The notes beneath the pieces were generated by a model, which ran no database searches, was not told the DNA's origin, and saw only the letters and a list, made by a program, of their open reading frames with translations. Made by a program: the position numbers and the translations under genes. A DNA stretch of 45,838 nt from the NCBI GenBank assembly GCA_030685015.1, contig JAUXWS010000043.1, forward strand, positions 90,844-136,681. Direction: 5' to 3'. This document shows, piece by piece, positions 9,301 to 17,160 of the stretch (its first letter is position 1; each line of letters begins with the position of its first letter). The stretch comes from a bacterium. GTDB taxonomy: Bacteria; CAIWAD01.

Positions 9301-10223
9301 TGCCCGAAGCACTGGCCCTCCAGATCCCAGGGTCCGCCCCCCGTCACGTCCACGCTGAAATGGCCCGTGCTGTCGGTGTGGAACTCCACCCCGTTCGCCA
9401 CCAGCCTGAGATGAGGCATGGGCAAGGGCAGCTCAGGATCGGAGGGCTGCTGCTCCTCCACCCGGCCGCGCACCCGGCCCTGCAACGTGACATGGCGCAC
9501 CTCGTTCCAGGCCCACAGGATCTCGCCGGTGATCCCGTCCACGAACACGCGGTAGATGTGCTCGGGGTCGTCCAGCACCACGAGGCAGGGCCAGGCGCTG
9601 CGGAAGTGGAACGCGGCCGCGCCCAACAGGGGCAACACCACCCAGTCCGGCTCCGCCTCGGCCGTGACGACGGCCAGCCCGGTGGAGGCGGCCCCGGCGC
9701 GCTGCGCCGCCTCCGCCCCGCTGAGCCGCGGCGGCGCACAGGAGAGGCGGGGGTGGAGATCGCTGCCCGCCAGCATCAGCCGCCCCTCCGGACTGACTCG
9801 GAAAACAAGTTCCGACTCCGCCACGCGACGCCCCTGCCAGGTCTGGTGATAGGCGGCATGCCAGACATCGCCGTGCCGGTCCAGATGGGAGGGCCGGAGC
9901 TGGTCCAGCCCCGCGTCGCCGCCATGCAGCAGACCGGGGTGCCCGGCCAGGAAGGCGCGCAGGCGCTGGTCCAGGTCACCCTTGTCCCGGATGGGGCCGC
10001 CGGGCAGTTCCAGGGCCGGACCGAAGACGCGATGCGGAAAGGCATGGTGACGGTCCCAATCCACCGGATGCCATCCGCTCTCACGTCCAAACTCACGCCA
10101 GGCCACCGTGGGACGGTCGCGATCCTGCGCGTGCAACCCAGGGGCCGCCTGGGGCAGGTCGAGTTCGGGGATCTGGGCAGCGGCCAGCTGGAAGGCCGCA
10201 AGAAGCATGAGGAGACGGATCAT
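6318..10223 (-). CDS. Large secreted M36-like (fungalysin) metalloprotease with C-terminal sorting domain
   Basis: 1301 residues. A signal peptide (about 1-16) leads into an FTP/PepSY-like propeptide region. The zinc site HEYGH sits at 412-416, with a likely third ligand Glu439 in HEGLADVTSIY, as in M36 and related gluzincins. The middle and C-terminal two-thirds are beta-rich domains, including jelly-roll-like segments typical of extracellular FCB proteases. The last 85 residues begin PWPNPFNP and contain the LLGQEV and ASGLYLLSA segments of a type-A sorting/FlgD-Ig-like domain. It is therefore probably exported and surface-anchored or released through a type 9-like route; that route is inferred. 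The ATG at 10223 has GGAGAG about 7 nt upstream. A sigma-54-like promoter at 10309-10324 lies about 75 nt before it. Confidence 0.85.
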   Translation of the reverse strand: MIRLLMLLAAFQLAAAQIPELDLPQAAPGLHAQDRDRPTVAWREFGRESGWHPVDWDRHHAFPHRVFGPALELPGGPIRDKGDLDQRLRAFLAGHPGLLHGGDAGLDQLRPSHLDRHGDVWHAAYHQTWQGRRVAESELVFRVSPEGRLMLAGSDLHPRLSCAPPRLSGAEAAQRAGAASTGLAVVTAEAEPDWVVLPLLGAAAFHFRSAWPCLVVLDDPEHIYRVFVDGITGEILWAWNEVRHVTLQGRVRGRVEEQQPSDPELPLPMPHLRLVANGVEFHTDSTGHFSVDVTGGGPWDLEGQCFGHFADVQRMDGPDAAFTLQMTATEQDLLIELDQAQIEELDAYHHTTRVHDFITGMDPSFTWLNEPLPVRVNINQTCNAYWDGSSINFFREGGGCPNTARVAGVVYHEYGHGINDRQYRQAGAPWGMSNGAMHEGLADVTSIYLQDESFVAPGWFIRNLDNTNRYPENISGQVHSDGLIIGGTMYDLRQSMGLDLVRPLHHFARWGTPDDPNLGRAGFEYFLEILLVDDDDGDLGNLTPNYELINQAFNAHGIGSVLTWLGTTFSLDEPPFIHPPMTELPLRAVIQAPAFVIPQAVLVHYWTADQPAQTVTLDLQDDGAWTGLLPGLPWNSVLQYYAEVQNDAGVEIVSPPGAPDQVYRTRFVWNAGIRQGFELEPAAEAMNEVWQWGTPQDGPGGAFEGERCWGTNLTGNYPDMTIARLVTDEQVVDDPTQVIVSLRHWMAVEEGWDGVNVELSRNNGPWQLITPLSGYDFTTPDNNALPLVEALTGNTNGWERLTFDLTVLVEPEDHVRLRLNLLTDTMVSDAGWYVDQLEFLGFRSPPVVLHEALRDSENGDQQAFTVTASVDEATVIERFDLIWRVEGGASQVLAMQAAEGGYQAAIPGPFWEQTVEYRLEVEGESGFVGFLPQDPASWFSFHVGPDQTPPTVAFRRPPHDVAGWSALWQVDVEAVDNLDQPLQAVWLEWREAAGDWQHVADLAWSPPAQWTADLDFQTLPGAGELEFRALARDGSAQQWESATTALPVQMGVQQLIDDFENPLLPGWQLMGNFTAQQNRVHSGSWALGTGDTGFYDPFASGRATCQTTLDLRQVTDPALVLWESWFLETGDDEAWIEVSSDGVIWEQLASRTGGRSWAESRLSLAPWEGVPTLRLRFGFQADGDNDGFHIGYFADNLRLVNQSGLAVAPPTEAPAGFSLGAPWPNPFNPICRVDLENRSAQALRLALHNLLGQEVAILHNGPLAAGRHAFIIDGQRLASGLYLLSASQEGRRETRRVLLVR

Positions 10224-10305
10224 GGATTCACTCTCCGATACGAAGTGTCAGGAAAGACGCCCGCTGTGGCGGCCATTCTGGTGCCGGGAGGCACGATCAA
10301 CATAG

Positions 10306-11646
10306 TTAAGCAAGAAGCGCGCCATCCGCCGCCAGCCTTCCCCGCAGCCAATCGCCCCGGTCCTCCAGCAGGATCACCTCGTGCAAGCCGCCGGCCAGGG
10401 CGGCCGCGGGAAGTCCCGCCAGGGGCAGCTCAACCCGGAGGTAGTCCGCCGTGTAGCCGAAGAGGGAGTCGCCCTGGGTCGAACCCTCCACCAGCACCTG
10501 GCAACGGCGGCCCAGGGCGGCCTGGTGGGCGGCACGTTGCAGGTCTTGGCCCAGGTCGAGCAACTCGCGGCAACGGGCGCGTTTGACGTCCCGCGGGACG
10601 GCGCCCGGCAGGCGGGCGGCTCCCGTCCCGGAGCGGGGACTGAAGGGAAAGACGTGGAGCCGGCTGAGGGGCAGGCGACGCAGCAGCTCCATCGTCTCGC
10701 GATGATGAGCGTCCTCCTCCCCCGGGAAGCCGGCGATCAGGTCGGTGCCCAGGCCGGCGCCGGGCAGCAGGCGCTCGATGCGGCCGAAGAGGTCGAGCAG
10801 GCCACGCCGGTCGATGCGACGGCCCATGGCCGCCAAGATGGCGTCGGAACCAGACTGCAGGGCGGTGTGCAAATGGGGGCAGAAGCGGGGATCGGCCGCC
10901 ATGGCCCGCAGCAGGTCGTCGGTGATGTCCCACGGTTCGATGGATGAGAGGCGCAGGCGGATCAGGCCGGGCAGCTCCAACAGGCCCTGGCACAGCCAGG
11001 CCAACGAGCGCGCGGGCTGCAGATCCCGGCCGTAGTCCCCGATGTGGACGCCGGTGACGACCAGCTCGCGGAAGCCCGTCTCGATCAACCGGCGGGCCTG
11101 TCGCAGCACGGCGTCGGGCAGCATGCTGCGGCTGCGGCCCCGGGTGAAGGGAATGATGCAGAAGCTGCAGAACACGTCGCAGCCGTCCTGGATCTTCAAC
11201 CAGGCGCGGGTCTGGCCCTCGAAGCCGTCCAGGGACAGCAGCTCGCGATCCTCCCGGCCACCCGGCCTGGCCACCAGCAGGATCGGTTCATCCTGCTTGG
11301 CGAGTGGCTCCAGACGTTGCGGCAGCTCCAGCTTGCCGCGCGTGCCCACCACGTAGTCCACGCCTGGTATGCGCGCCAACTCCCGCGCGGCGGACTGGCC
11401 GTAGCAGCCCATCACCACGACGATGGCCTCCGGATTCCGTCGGATGACCTGGCGGACCAGGTGGCGGGCCTTCTGGTCGGCCCGGTCCGTCACGGTGCAG
11501 GTGTCGATCAGGACGAGATCCGCCTCCGTCTCGAAGGGCACGCGCACCCAGCCCAAACGACGGAATTGGCCGACCACGGCCTCGGTCTCGTACTGGTTCA
11601 GTTTGCAGCCCAGCGTGGCTGCCGCGATGCGCCGCTCTTCCGCCAT
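10306..11646 (-). CDS. mtaB: tRNA t6A37 methylthiotransferase MtaB
   Basis: 446 residues. MtaB is a radical-SAM enzyme that adds a methylthio group to t6A37 of tRNAs reading ANN codons, making ms2t6A. The N-terminal cluster cysteines are C14 (in LGCKLNQYE, the form typical of MtaB rather than MiaB), C50 and C81. The radical-SAM cluster CDVFCSFC is at 156-163, followed by IIPFTRGRSRS. A TRAM-like domain closes the protein. It lies 80 nt after rpsA; a strong hairpin (11667-11697) lies between them. Its last codons contain the sigma-54-like site that may drive the downstream protease. Confidence 0.93.
   Translation of the reverse strand: MAEERRIAAATLGCKLNQYETEAVVGQFRRLGWVRVPFETEADLVLIDTCTVTDRADQKARHLVRQVIRRNPEAIVVVMGCYGQSAARELARIPGVDYVVGTRGKLELPQRLEPLAKQDEPILLVARPGGREDRELLSLDGFEGQTRAWLKIQDGCDVFCSFCIIPFTRGRSRSMLPDAVLRQARRLIETGFRELVVTGVHIGDYGRDLQPARSLAWLCQGLLELPGLIRLRLSSIEPWDITDDLLRAMAADPRFCPHLHTALQSGSDAILAAMGRRIDRRGLLDLFGRIERLLPGAGLGTDLIAGFPGEEDAHHRETMELLRRLPLSRLHVFPFSPRSGTGAARLPGAVPRDVKRARCRELLDLGQDLQRAAHQAALGRRCQVLVEGSTQGDSLFGYTADYLRVELPLAGLPAAALAGGLHEVILLEDRGDWLRGRLAADGALLA
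10309..10324 (-). promoter_or_regulatory. Sigma-54 promoter, 11 of 12, in front of the metalloprotease
   Basis: The minus-strand TGGCGCG-CTTC-TTGCT has GG (10323-10322) and GC (10311-10310) exactly 10 bp apart and one mismatch (G for A) to TGGCACG-N4-TTGCW. It overlaps the last five sense codons of mtaB and points at the protease gene, with a predicted start near 10298 and a leader of about 75 nt. Because it overlaps coding sequence, chance similarity cannot be excluded. Confidence 0.5.
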
Positions 11647-11666
11647 GCGTTCCGGCCTCAGGCGAA

Positions 11667-11697
11667 GGCGGTCCGCACTGAATCAGCGCGGACCGCC
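11667..11697 (-). terminator. Perfect 10-bp hairpin between rpsA and mtaB
   Basis: GGCGGTCCGC (11667-11676) and GCGGACCGCC (11688-11697) form a perfect 10-bp stem with an 11-nt loop, 29 nt after the rpsA stop. There is only TTC after it on the minus strand, so it is a weak terminator at best. An attenuator or RNA-processing/stability element that lowers mtaB relative to rpsA is as likely. Confidence 0.45.
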
Positions 11698-11726
11698 CAC
11701 GGATCGTGTCAACCGATGGAACGGGA

Positions 11727-13478
11727 TCAGGAGTCCCGGTCGTCCCCGCCGAAGCCTGCCTCGCGGAAAGCATCGGCAATGGCACCGCCTCCGGCGGGCC
11801 GGGTGGTCTTCTTGTACTCGGCCACCGTCTTGGCCTCCTCGCTCAACTGGCGGGGCGTGGCCAGGATGACCTTCTTGTTGTCGCGGTCGTACTCGATCAC
11901 CTTGAAGACCGTGGTGTCGCCCTCTTTCAGAGCCACCTTGCTGCCGTCCACTTCCATGGGACGCAGCTTGCTGTTGGGCACAAAGCCCTCGAGGCCGAAG
12001 GGCAGCGTGACGACCACTCCCTTGTCGATGACCTTGGCCACCTCGCACTCCACCTCGGAGCCCACGTCGTACTGCCCCTCGAAGCTCTCCCAGGGATTCT
12101 CCTCGAGCTGCTTGACTCCCAGGGCGATGCGCCGCTCGTCACGATCGAAGGAAAGCACCTGCACGCGCAGGGCGTCGTCTTTCTTCACCATCTCGCCCGG
12201 ATGGCGCAGCTTGCGGGTCCAGGAAAGGTCGCTGATGTGGACCAGTCCCTCGATCCCCGGCTCCAGCTCGACGAAGACGCCGAAGGGCACCAAGTCGCGG
12301 ATGACGCCCTCATGGACGCTGCCCACGGCGTACTTCTCGGCCAGGGCTTCCCAGGGGTTGGCTTCGGTCTGCTTCAGACCGAGGCTGATCTTGCGCTCGT
12401 CCTTGCGCACCTCAAGCACCATCACCTCCACCTCCTGCCCCACGGACAGGATTTGGCTGGGATGCTTGACGTGCTGGGTCCAGCTCATCTCGCTGATGTG
12501 GATGAGGCCCTCCACGCCGGGAGCCAGCTCGACGAAAGCGCCGTAGCGGGTCAGGCTCACCACCTTGCCGTTGACGCGGGTCTCGATGGGGAAGCGGGCC
12601 TCCACGTCGTTCCACGGATGCTCAAGCAGCTGTTTGAGGCCGATGCTGATGCGGTTCCGCTCGCGATCGAAGTTGAGCACCTTGACCGTGATCTTCTGGT
12701 CCAGCTTGACCACGTCGGAAGGATGATTGACCCGGCCCCAGCTGAGGTCGGTGATGTGCAGCAGGCCGTCCACACCGCCCAGGTCCACGAACACGCCGAA
12801 ATTGGTGATGTTCTTGACCACGCCTTCGCGGATCTGGCCCACCTCCAGCTCGGTCAGGACCTTGTCGCGGATCTCCCGCATATCCTCCTCGATGAGGACC
12901 TTGCGGCTGACCACGATGTTCTTGCGCACGTCGTTGATCTTGACAATACGGAAGTCCATCTTCTTGCCCAGCAGGCTGTCGAAGTCGCGCACGGGATGGA
13001 TGTCGATCTGGCTGCCGGGCAGGAAGGCGTCGATCCCCATCAAGTCCACCACCAGGCCGCCCTTGATGCGACGCACAACCTTGCCTTCGATCACGGCGCC
13101 CTCGGTCTCCAGCTCCTTCAGGCGCATCCAGGTGCGTTCCACGTCGGCGCGCTTCTTGGAAAGCTGCAACGCGCCGTTGACGCCCTCGAATTTCTCGATG
13201 AAGACGTCCACCTGGTCGCCGATTTTGAGGTTGGTGGGATCCTCGAACTCGTCGATGGGAATCCAACCCTCGGATTTGAAGCCGATGTCCACCGCCACGT
13301 CCCGCTCGGTGATGTTCACCACCGTGCCGGTTGTGATGGAGTTCTCCTCATTGTTGCTGAAGGTCTTGTCGTAGAGTTGCTCCAGCTCCTGGCGCTCGTC
13401 GGTGGAATAGCTGAACTCATCCTGGAAGATGGCCTCGTCCCCGAAGCCCCCGGGGACCTTGCGCTTGTCGTCGGACAT
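11727..13478 (-). CDS. rpsA: Ribosomal protein S1
   Basis: 583 residues with six S1 (OB-fold) RNA-binding domains starting near residues 50, 135, 218, 305, 392 and 478. The later repeats carry the expected FGVFVDLGGVDGLLHITDLS-type core (for example YGAFVELAPGVEGLIHISEM). S1 unwinds and holds mRNA on the 30S subunit for initiation. The short acidic N-terminus and six domains match the long Gram-negative form. The ATG at 13478 lies downstream of a 5' hairpin (13516-13545). It sits in the common neighbourhood cmk-plsC-...-rpsA, interrupted here only by an aminotransferase. Confidence 0.95.
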   Translation of the reverse strand: MSDDKRKVPGGFGDEAIFQDEFSYSTDERQELEQLYDKTFSNNEENSITTGTVVNITERDVAVDIGFKSEGWIPIDEFEDPTNLKIGDQVDVFIEKFEGVNGALQLSKKRADVERTWMRLKELETEGAVIEGKVVRRIKGGLVVDLMGIDAFLPGSQIDIHPVRDFDSLLGKKMDFRIVKINDVRKNIVVSRKVLIEEDMREIRDKVLTELEVGQIREGVVKNITNFGVFVDLGGVDGLLHITDLSWGRVNHPSDVVKLDQKITVKVLNFDRERNRISIGLKQLLEHPWNDVEARFPIETRVNGKVVSLTRYGAFVELAPGVEGLIHISEMSWTQHVKHPSQILSVGQEVEVMVLEVRKDERKISLGLKQTEANPWEALAEKYAVGSVHEGVIRDLVPFGVFVELEPGIEGLVHISDLSWTRKLRHPGEMVKKDDALRVQVLSFDRDERRIALGVKQLEENPWESFEGQYDVGSEVECEVAKVIDKGVVVTLPFGLEGFVPNSKLRPMEVDGSKVALKEGDTTVFKVIEYDRDNKKVILATPRQLSEEAKTVAEYKKTTRPAGGGAIADAFREAGFGGDDRDS

Positions 13479-13515
13479 GTTGATTCCTTGTTGCCTGCTT
13501 GATGGTTTCTGGACG

Positions 13516-13545
13516 TGCCCCCGGCCTGACGTGCCGGATTGGGCA
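13516..13545 (-). promoter_or_regulatory. rpsA leader hairpin
   Basis: In the 125-nt space before rpsA the minus strand folds as TGCCC/GGGCA outside CCGGC/GCCGG, 38 nt upstream of the ATG. S1 genes are often autoregulated through structured leaders, so this is a candidate autoregulatory element. It is seen as structure only. Confidence 0.3.
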
Positions 13546-13603
13546 AGCCGTGAAGATAGGATCTAAGAAGCGTCGGGAAAAGGCTTTCCGCCCTCGATTC
13601 CTG

Positions 13604-14917
13604 TCAACGGCCTTGCTCGCGGGCCAGGGCCTCGAGGCGGCCCTCCACGCGCTCGAACTGGTCGTGCCCCGTGAAGGAGACACATGCGCGCAGTCCCTCG
13701 TGGCGGCTGCTCCCCGTGATCTCGAGCGTGATCATGCTGATCCCGTGGCGGAGCAGCTCCAGTTGTAGCTCCGTGCCGCTGAGTCCAGGCCGGCAGATGG
13801 TGAAGTAGAAGCCGTCGGCGATGGGCTGGCCCAGGTCGTTGTCGTAGACCAGCCGGAAGCCGTGGCGCAGGAAGCAGGCCTTGAGCCAGGCGGCGCGACT
13901 GGCGTACTCCCGCACGTTGTCCAGGAAGGAGCGGTCCCCTTCGTTGGCCATGCGCAGAAGGGCGGCCAGGGCATGCTGCCCGCTGTGGGTGACACCCGCC
14001 GTGCTGCAGTAGATCCCGCCATGGATAAAGGCGTGCAGGAAACGGTCGGTGCCGAAGTACGGCAGGAAGTTCTCGAAGCGGCGTGCGGCCAGGGTGGGGC
14101 TGACCACCATCATGCCCACTCGCTGCCCTGCAAAACTGAACAATTTGGATCCGGACAAGAGCAGGACCCAGGTGTGTCCACAACGCGCCACACTGGGCTG
14201 GTAAGGCGGCTCGCCCGGGTGGAACACATCCTGGCGCAGGTCCATTCCGAAATAGGCCGCATCTTCGATGAAGAGCACATCATGGCGGTCGCCACATAGG
14301 GCCAAACCGTCCAGTTCCTCTTGGGTCAGGCAGATCCAGGCCGGATTGTTGGGGCTGGACCAGATGACGGCCCCCACGTCGCCCCGGGCCAATCGCTCGT
14401 CCACGGCCTTGATGAGCCGAGCACCGCGATGGTCGTAGAAGTCAATGGAGTCGGACTTCAGGCCAAAGAAACGGGCCTGCATCTTGTTGACGGGAAAGCC
14501 GGGATCAAGGAAGAGCACGGTGTCCCGGCCCTTCACCATGCGGGCTCCCAGGATTAGGCTGACGAAACCGCCCTGCATGGCGCCGCAGGTGGGCATGCAC
14601 ACGTCGGGCGGCACCTCGATCCCCACGAAATTGCGCACGAAGTGGACGCATTCTTCTTTCAGGATTGGAATACCGTCGAAGGGCGGGTAGCTGCGCTGCA
14701 CCTCCAGGGTGCGGATCGCTTCAATCTCGGCATCGACCGCCACCTGGGGCACAGGCAAATTCGGCACGCCAAACTCCATCCGGATGAAGGGCTCGCCGGC
14801 CAGGACCTCCAGGTGCTCAACCAGGCGCCGCAGTTCGCGGATGGCCAGTCGATCCGGATGATAACCAAGAGATTCTATCTCGTGCAGAACCTGTTCGCGC
14901 GACAGCGGCAAGGCCAT
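13604..14917 (-). CDS. PLP-dependent aminotransferase, class I/II fold
   Basis: 437 residues with the fold-type I aminotransferase motif set: WSSPNNPAWICLTQEEL, then VLFIEDAAYFGMD with the pyridine-binding Asp, and LSGSKLFSFAGQRVGMM with PLP-binding Lys258. A tail containing GLRACVSFTGHDQ could provide the substrate-carboxylate contact. The N-terminal half includes an FVGIEVPPDVCMPTCGAMQG segment. The substrate cannot be told from the sequence; the closest general description is an aspartate/alanine-like aminotransferase of unknown specificity. The ATG at 14917 has GGGAG 7-8 nt upstream. It lies between plsC (57 nt) and rpsA (125 nt) on the same strand and may be co-transcribed with them. Confidence 0.75.
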   Translation of the reverse strand: MALPLSREQVLHEIESLGYHPDRLAIRELRRLVEHLEVLAGEPFIRMEFGVPNLPVPQVAVDAEIEAIRTLEVQRSYPPFDGIPILKEECVHFVRNFVGIEVPPDVCMPTCGAMQGGFVSLILGARMVKGRDTVLFLDPGFPVNKMQARFFGLKSDSIDFYDHRGARLIKAVDERLARGDVGAVIWSSPNNPAWICLTQEELDGLALCGDRHDVLFIEDAAYFGMDLRQDVFHPGEPPYQPSVARCGHTWVLLLSGSKLFSFAGQRVGMMVVSPTLAARRFENFLPYFGTDRFLHAFIHGGIYCSTAGVTHSGQHALAALLRMANEGDRSFLDNVREYASRAAWLKACFLRHGFRLVYDNDLGQPIADGFYFTICRPGLSGTELQLELLRHGISMITLEITGSSRHEGLRACVSFTGHDQFERVEGRLEALAREQGR

Positions 14918-14974
14918 GGATCACTCCCTTGTTCCTGTCACCAGAGTAACACGTCATAGGGGCCGCCGCAACGC

Positions 14975-15616
14975 TCAGGAGCGGGTCGCAGCGGCGTGCA
15001 TGGCCTCGATCCGGCCGAAGACGGCGGCGGTCAGCGCCTCGGCCCGGGCGCTGCGCGAGCGGGACTCGCCACCCGCGACCGCTCCTTCCAGCGGAAGGCT
15101 GGCCCGCGCAATGACGGTTCCGAACTGCAGACGCAGGGTGGGCCGGAAGCCGGGCAGGCCGGGCCGCAGGCGGCTGCCCAGTACCAGGACAGGCAGGACA
15201 TCGGCTTCCGCCGCCCCCACGATCATGCCCAGTCCGGCGCGGGGGCGTCCCAGGCGTCCATCCTTGCTGCGCGTGCCCTCCGGGAACACGATCAGGTCGC
15301 GTCCTTCCTCCAAGCGGGAGCGGATGGCGCGGATGGCCCGCCGGTCCACCCCGGCGCGATCGATGGGAATGGCGTTGAAATGGTGGAGCAGGCGGGCCAT
15401 CCAGGCGCGGGCGAAGAGCTGCTTCTTGGCCACGAAGCTGATCTCGCGCGGGTAGAAGGCGCCGATGAGGGGAGGATCGAGGTTGGACTGGTGGTTGGCC
15501 GCCAGGATGAGCGGACGATCGAGGGGCACCTGTTCCAGGCCGACCACGTCCAAGCGATAGGTCAGTCGAAAGAGGGACCGCAGCAGGAAGGCGGCCAGAC
15601 GATAGCTGGGCCGCAT
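14975..15616 (-). CDS. plsC: 1-acyl-sn-glycerol-3-phosphate acyltransferase
   Basis: 213 residues. PlsC adds the second acyl chain to lysophosphatidate to make phosphatidate at the inner membrane. The catalytic HX4D box is NHQSNLD (H42, D47), and the acyl-acceptor motif is VFPEGTRSKDGRLG near residue 107. The N-terminal LLRSLFRLTYRL segment is a membrane-associating helix. The gene starts 1 nt after the cmk stop (TGAGATG), so the two are translationally coupled. The cmk-plsC pairing is common in bacteria. Confidence 0.9.
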   Translation of the reverse strand: MRPSYRLAAFLLRSLFRLTYRLDVVGLEQVPLDRPLILAANHQSNLDPPLIGAFYPREISFVAKKQLFARAWMARLLHHFNAIPIDRAGVDRRAIRAIRSRLEEGRDLIVFPEGTRSKDGRLGRPRAGLGMIVGAAEADVLPVLVLGSRLRPGLPGFRPTLRLQFGTVIARASLPLEGAVAGGESRSRSARAEALTAAVFGRIEAMHAAATRS

Positions 15617-15617
15617 C

Positions 15618-16307
15618 TCAGGACGGTTCCCCGCCGCGCTCCAGGCCAGCGCGGATCAGGCCAAGGATGAGTTCCGCCTGCTCTTGCAGCCCAAGCCGGG
15701 TGGTATCCAGCTCCACGGCATCGGCGGCTTTGGTCAAGGGACCCGTGCTGCGGGCGGCGTCGCTTTCATCCCGCCGGCGCAGCTCTTCGGCCAGGAGCGC
15801 CAGCTCGACCGGTTGGCCGACAGCGGCCAGTTCTCTTTGCCGGCGGCGGGCCCTCTCCTCCAGGTCGGCCACGAGAAAGAACTTGAAGCGGGCCGCGGGA
15901 AAGACGACCGTGCCGATGTCGCGGCCGTCCAGCACTGTGCTTTCGAGGCTGCCCAGGCGTCGCTGCAGGGCCACCATCCAGGCGCGTACGGTGGGCATGG
16001 CGCAGATGGGACCCATGCGTACGCTCACCTCGTTGGCGCGGATCGCCTCCCCCACGTCCTCGCCGGCCAGCCAGATCCGGCCCTCCTGCAAGCGCAGATC
16101 CAGCGTCTCCAAGCGCTTCACCACAAGCGCTTCGGCCTCGGGGGAGACACCCTGGCGGAGGATGTCCAGCGTGAGGGCGCGATACATGGCGCCAGTGTCC
16201 AGGTAGCGGATGCCCAGCCCGGCGGCGACCAGCCGCGCCGTGCTGCTCTTGCCGGAGGCCGCCGGTCCGTCGATGGCCACCTGGAAGACGGCCCCTCCCT
16301 CAGCCAT
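15618..16307 (-). CDS. cmk: Cytidylate kinase
   Basis: 229 residues. Cmk phosphorylates CMP and dCMP. The P-loop is DGPAASGKSSTARLVA near residues 12-27, followed by LGIRYLDTGAMYRALTL. Other family markers are LDGRDIGTVVFPAARFKFFL and the RRQRELAAVGQ, RRRDESDAARSTGPLTKAAD and ELDTT segments. The start at 16307 is chosen because it overlaps the rluB stop by 8 nt and places the P-loop at the normal distance. A longer in-frame extension to 16517 overlaps rluB throughout and is not protein-like. It is the fourth gene of the scpA-scpB-rluB-cmk-plsC unit. Confidence 0.95.
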   Translation of the reverse strand: MAEGGAVFQVAIDGPAASGKSSTARLVAAGLGIRYLDTGAMYRALTLDILRQGVSPEAEALVVKRLETLDLRLQEGRIWLAGEDVGEAIRANEVSVRMGPICAMPTVRAWMVALQRRLGSLESTVLDGRDIGTVVFPAARFKFFLVADLEERARRRQRELAAVGQPVELALLAEELRRRDESDAARSTGPLTKAADAVELDTTRLGLQEQAELILGLIRAGLERGGEPS

Positions 16308-17160
16308 GATGAGAGTTCCGGCTTGGCTTCCTGGCCTTGGTCGTTTTGAATCCGGCCTGCCTCGATCCTGGAACCCGCTTCCGGACCTGGCCAACACCCG
16401 GGGCGGGAGTGGAGCCGGGCGGGAGGCTTTTTTCCTCGCCGTCGACCAGCGGCCGACACAAGCGACGCAGCTGATCGATCTCTTTGCGCAGCAGCACGCG
16501 CCATTCACCGGGCTCAAGCCCTTCCACGGTCAAGCCGGCGATGCTGCGGCGATGCAGGCGCTCCACCGTCACACCCTGATCCGTCATCATGCGGCGGATC
16601 TGCCGATTGCGGCCCTCGGTCAGAACCATCCGGTAGCGGGGCCGGCTGCCCGGCCGACCGATCCGCTCCAGTTCGCACGGTTTGGTGCGGCGCCCGTCCA
16701 GGCGCACGCCGGCCGTCAAGCGCTGCAGCTCCTCTGCCGTCAATTCCCGGTCCGTCAACAGGATGTACTCCTTGGGCACATGGCCCGAGGGATGGAGCAG
16801 GCGATGCATCAGATCACCATCATTGGTCAGGAGCAGGGCGCCGGAGGAATCCCCGTCCAGCCGTCCCACCGGCACGACGCGCAGGTCAAGCTGCACCAGA
16901 TCCAACACGGTCCGCCGGCCGTGCGGATCGCTGGCGGTGCAGAGAACCCCCTTGGGCTTGTTGAGGAGCAGGACCACTTGGCGGGCGGCGGACTGGACCA
17001 GCCGGCCCTCGGCCCGCACCTCATCCACGGCGGGATCAACCTGGCTGCCCAGCTCCGTGACCACCTGACCGTTCACCCGCACCTGGCCCGTGCGGATCAG
17101 ATCGTCCGCCCGACGCCGGCTGCAATGCCCCCCCTGGGAGATGAAGCGGTTCAACCTCAT
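16300..17160 (-). CDS. rluB: rRNA large-subunit pseudouridine synthase, RluB/RsuA family
   Basis: 286 residues. An S4 RNA-binding domain (about 1-60, MRLNRFISQGGHCSRRRAD) is followed by the RsuA-type catalytic domain, with GRLDGDSSGALLLTNDG carrying catalytic Asp102. LTEGRNRQIRRMM closes the core. A basic, low-complexity tail of about 45 residues rich in Lys, Arg, Pro and Ser follows. The family member making 23S pseudouridine 2605 is usual in this scpAB neighbourhood, so RluB is preferred, but RsuA or RluE-type specificity cannot be excluded from the sequence alone. ATGA overlap with scpB upstream and an 8-nt overlap with cmk downstream show translational coupling. Confidence 0.85.
   Translation of the reverse strand: MRLNRFISQGGHCSRRRADDLIRTGQVRVNGQVVTELGSQVDPAVDEVRAEGRLVQSAARQVVLLLNKPKGVLCTASDPHGRRTVLDLVQLDLRVVPVGRLDGDSSGALLLTNDGDLMHRLLHPSGHVPKEYILLTDRELTAEELQRLTAGVRLDGRRTKPCELERIGRPGSRPRYRMVLTEGRNRQIRRMMTDQGVTVERLHRRSIAGLTVEGLEPGEWRVLLRKEIDQLRRLCRPLVDGEEKSLPPGSTPAPGVGQVRKRVPGSRQAGFKTTKARKPSRNSHHG

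Noticed and set aside
10271-10286. A second sigma-54-like site on the minus strand before the protease, CGGCAC-CAGAA-TGGCC
   Set aside because: Spacing is right but the -12 box is TGGC, not TTGC, and the better match at 10309-10324 lies just upstream.
8490-10586. Long plus-strand open frame (698 codons)
   Set aside because: It lies antisense to the metalloprotease, whose signal peptide, zinc site and sorting domain prove the minus strand. GC-rich DNA makes such shadow frames common.
16308-16517. Extended start for cytidylate kinase (70 more residues)
   Set aside because: The extension overlaps rluB in another frame and has shadow composition; the ATG at 16307 puts the P-loop where the family has it.
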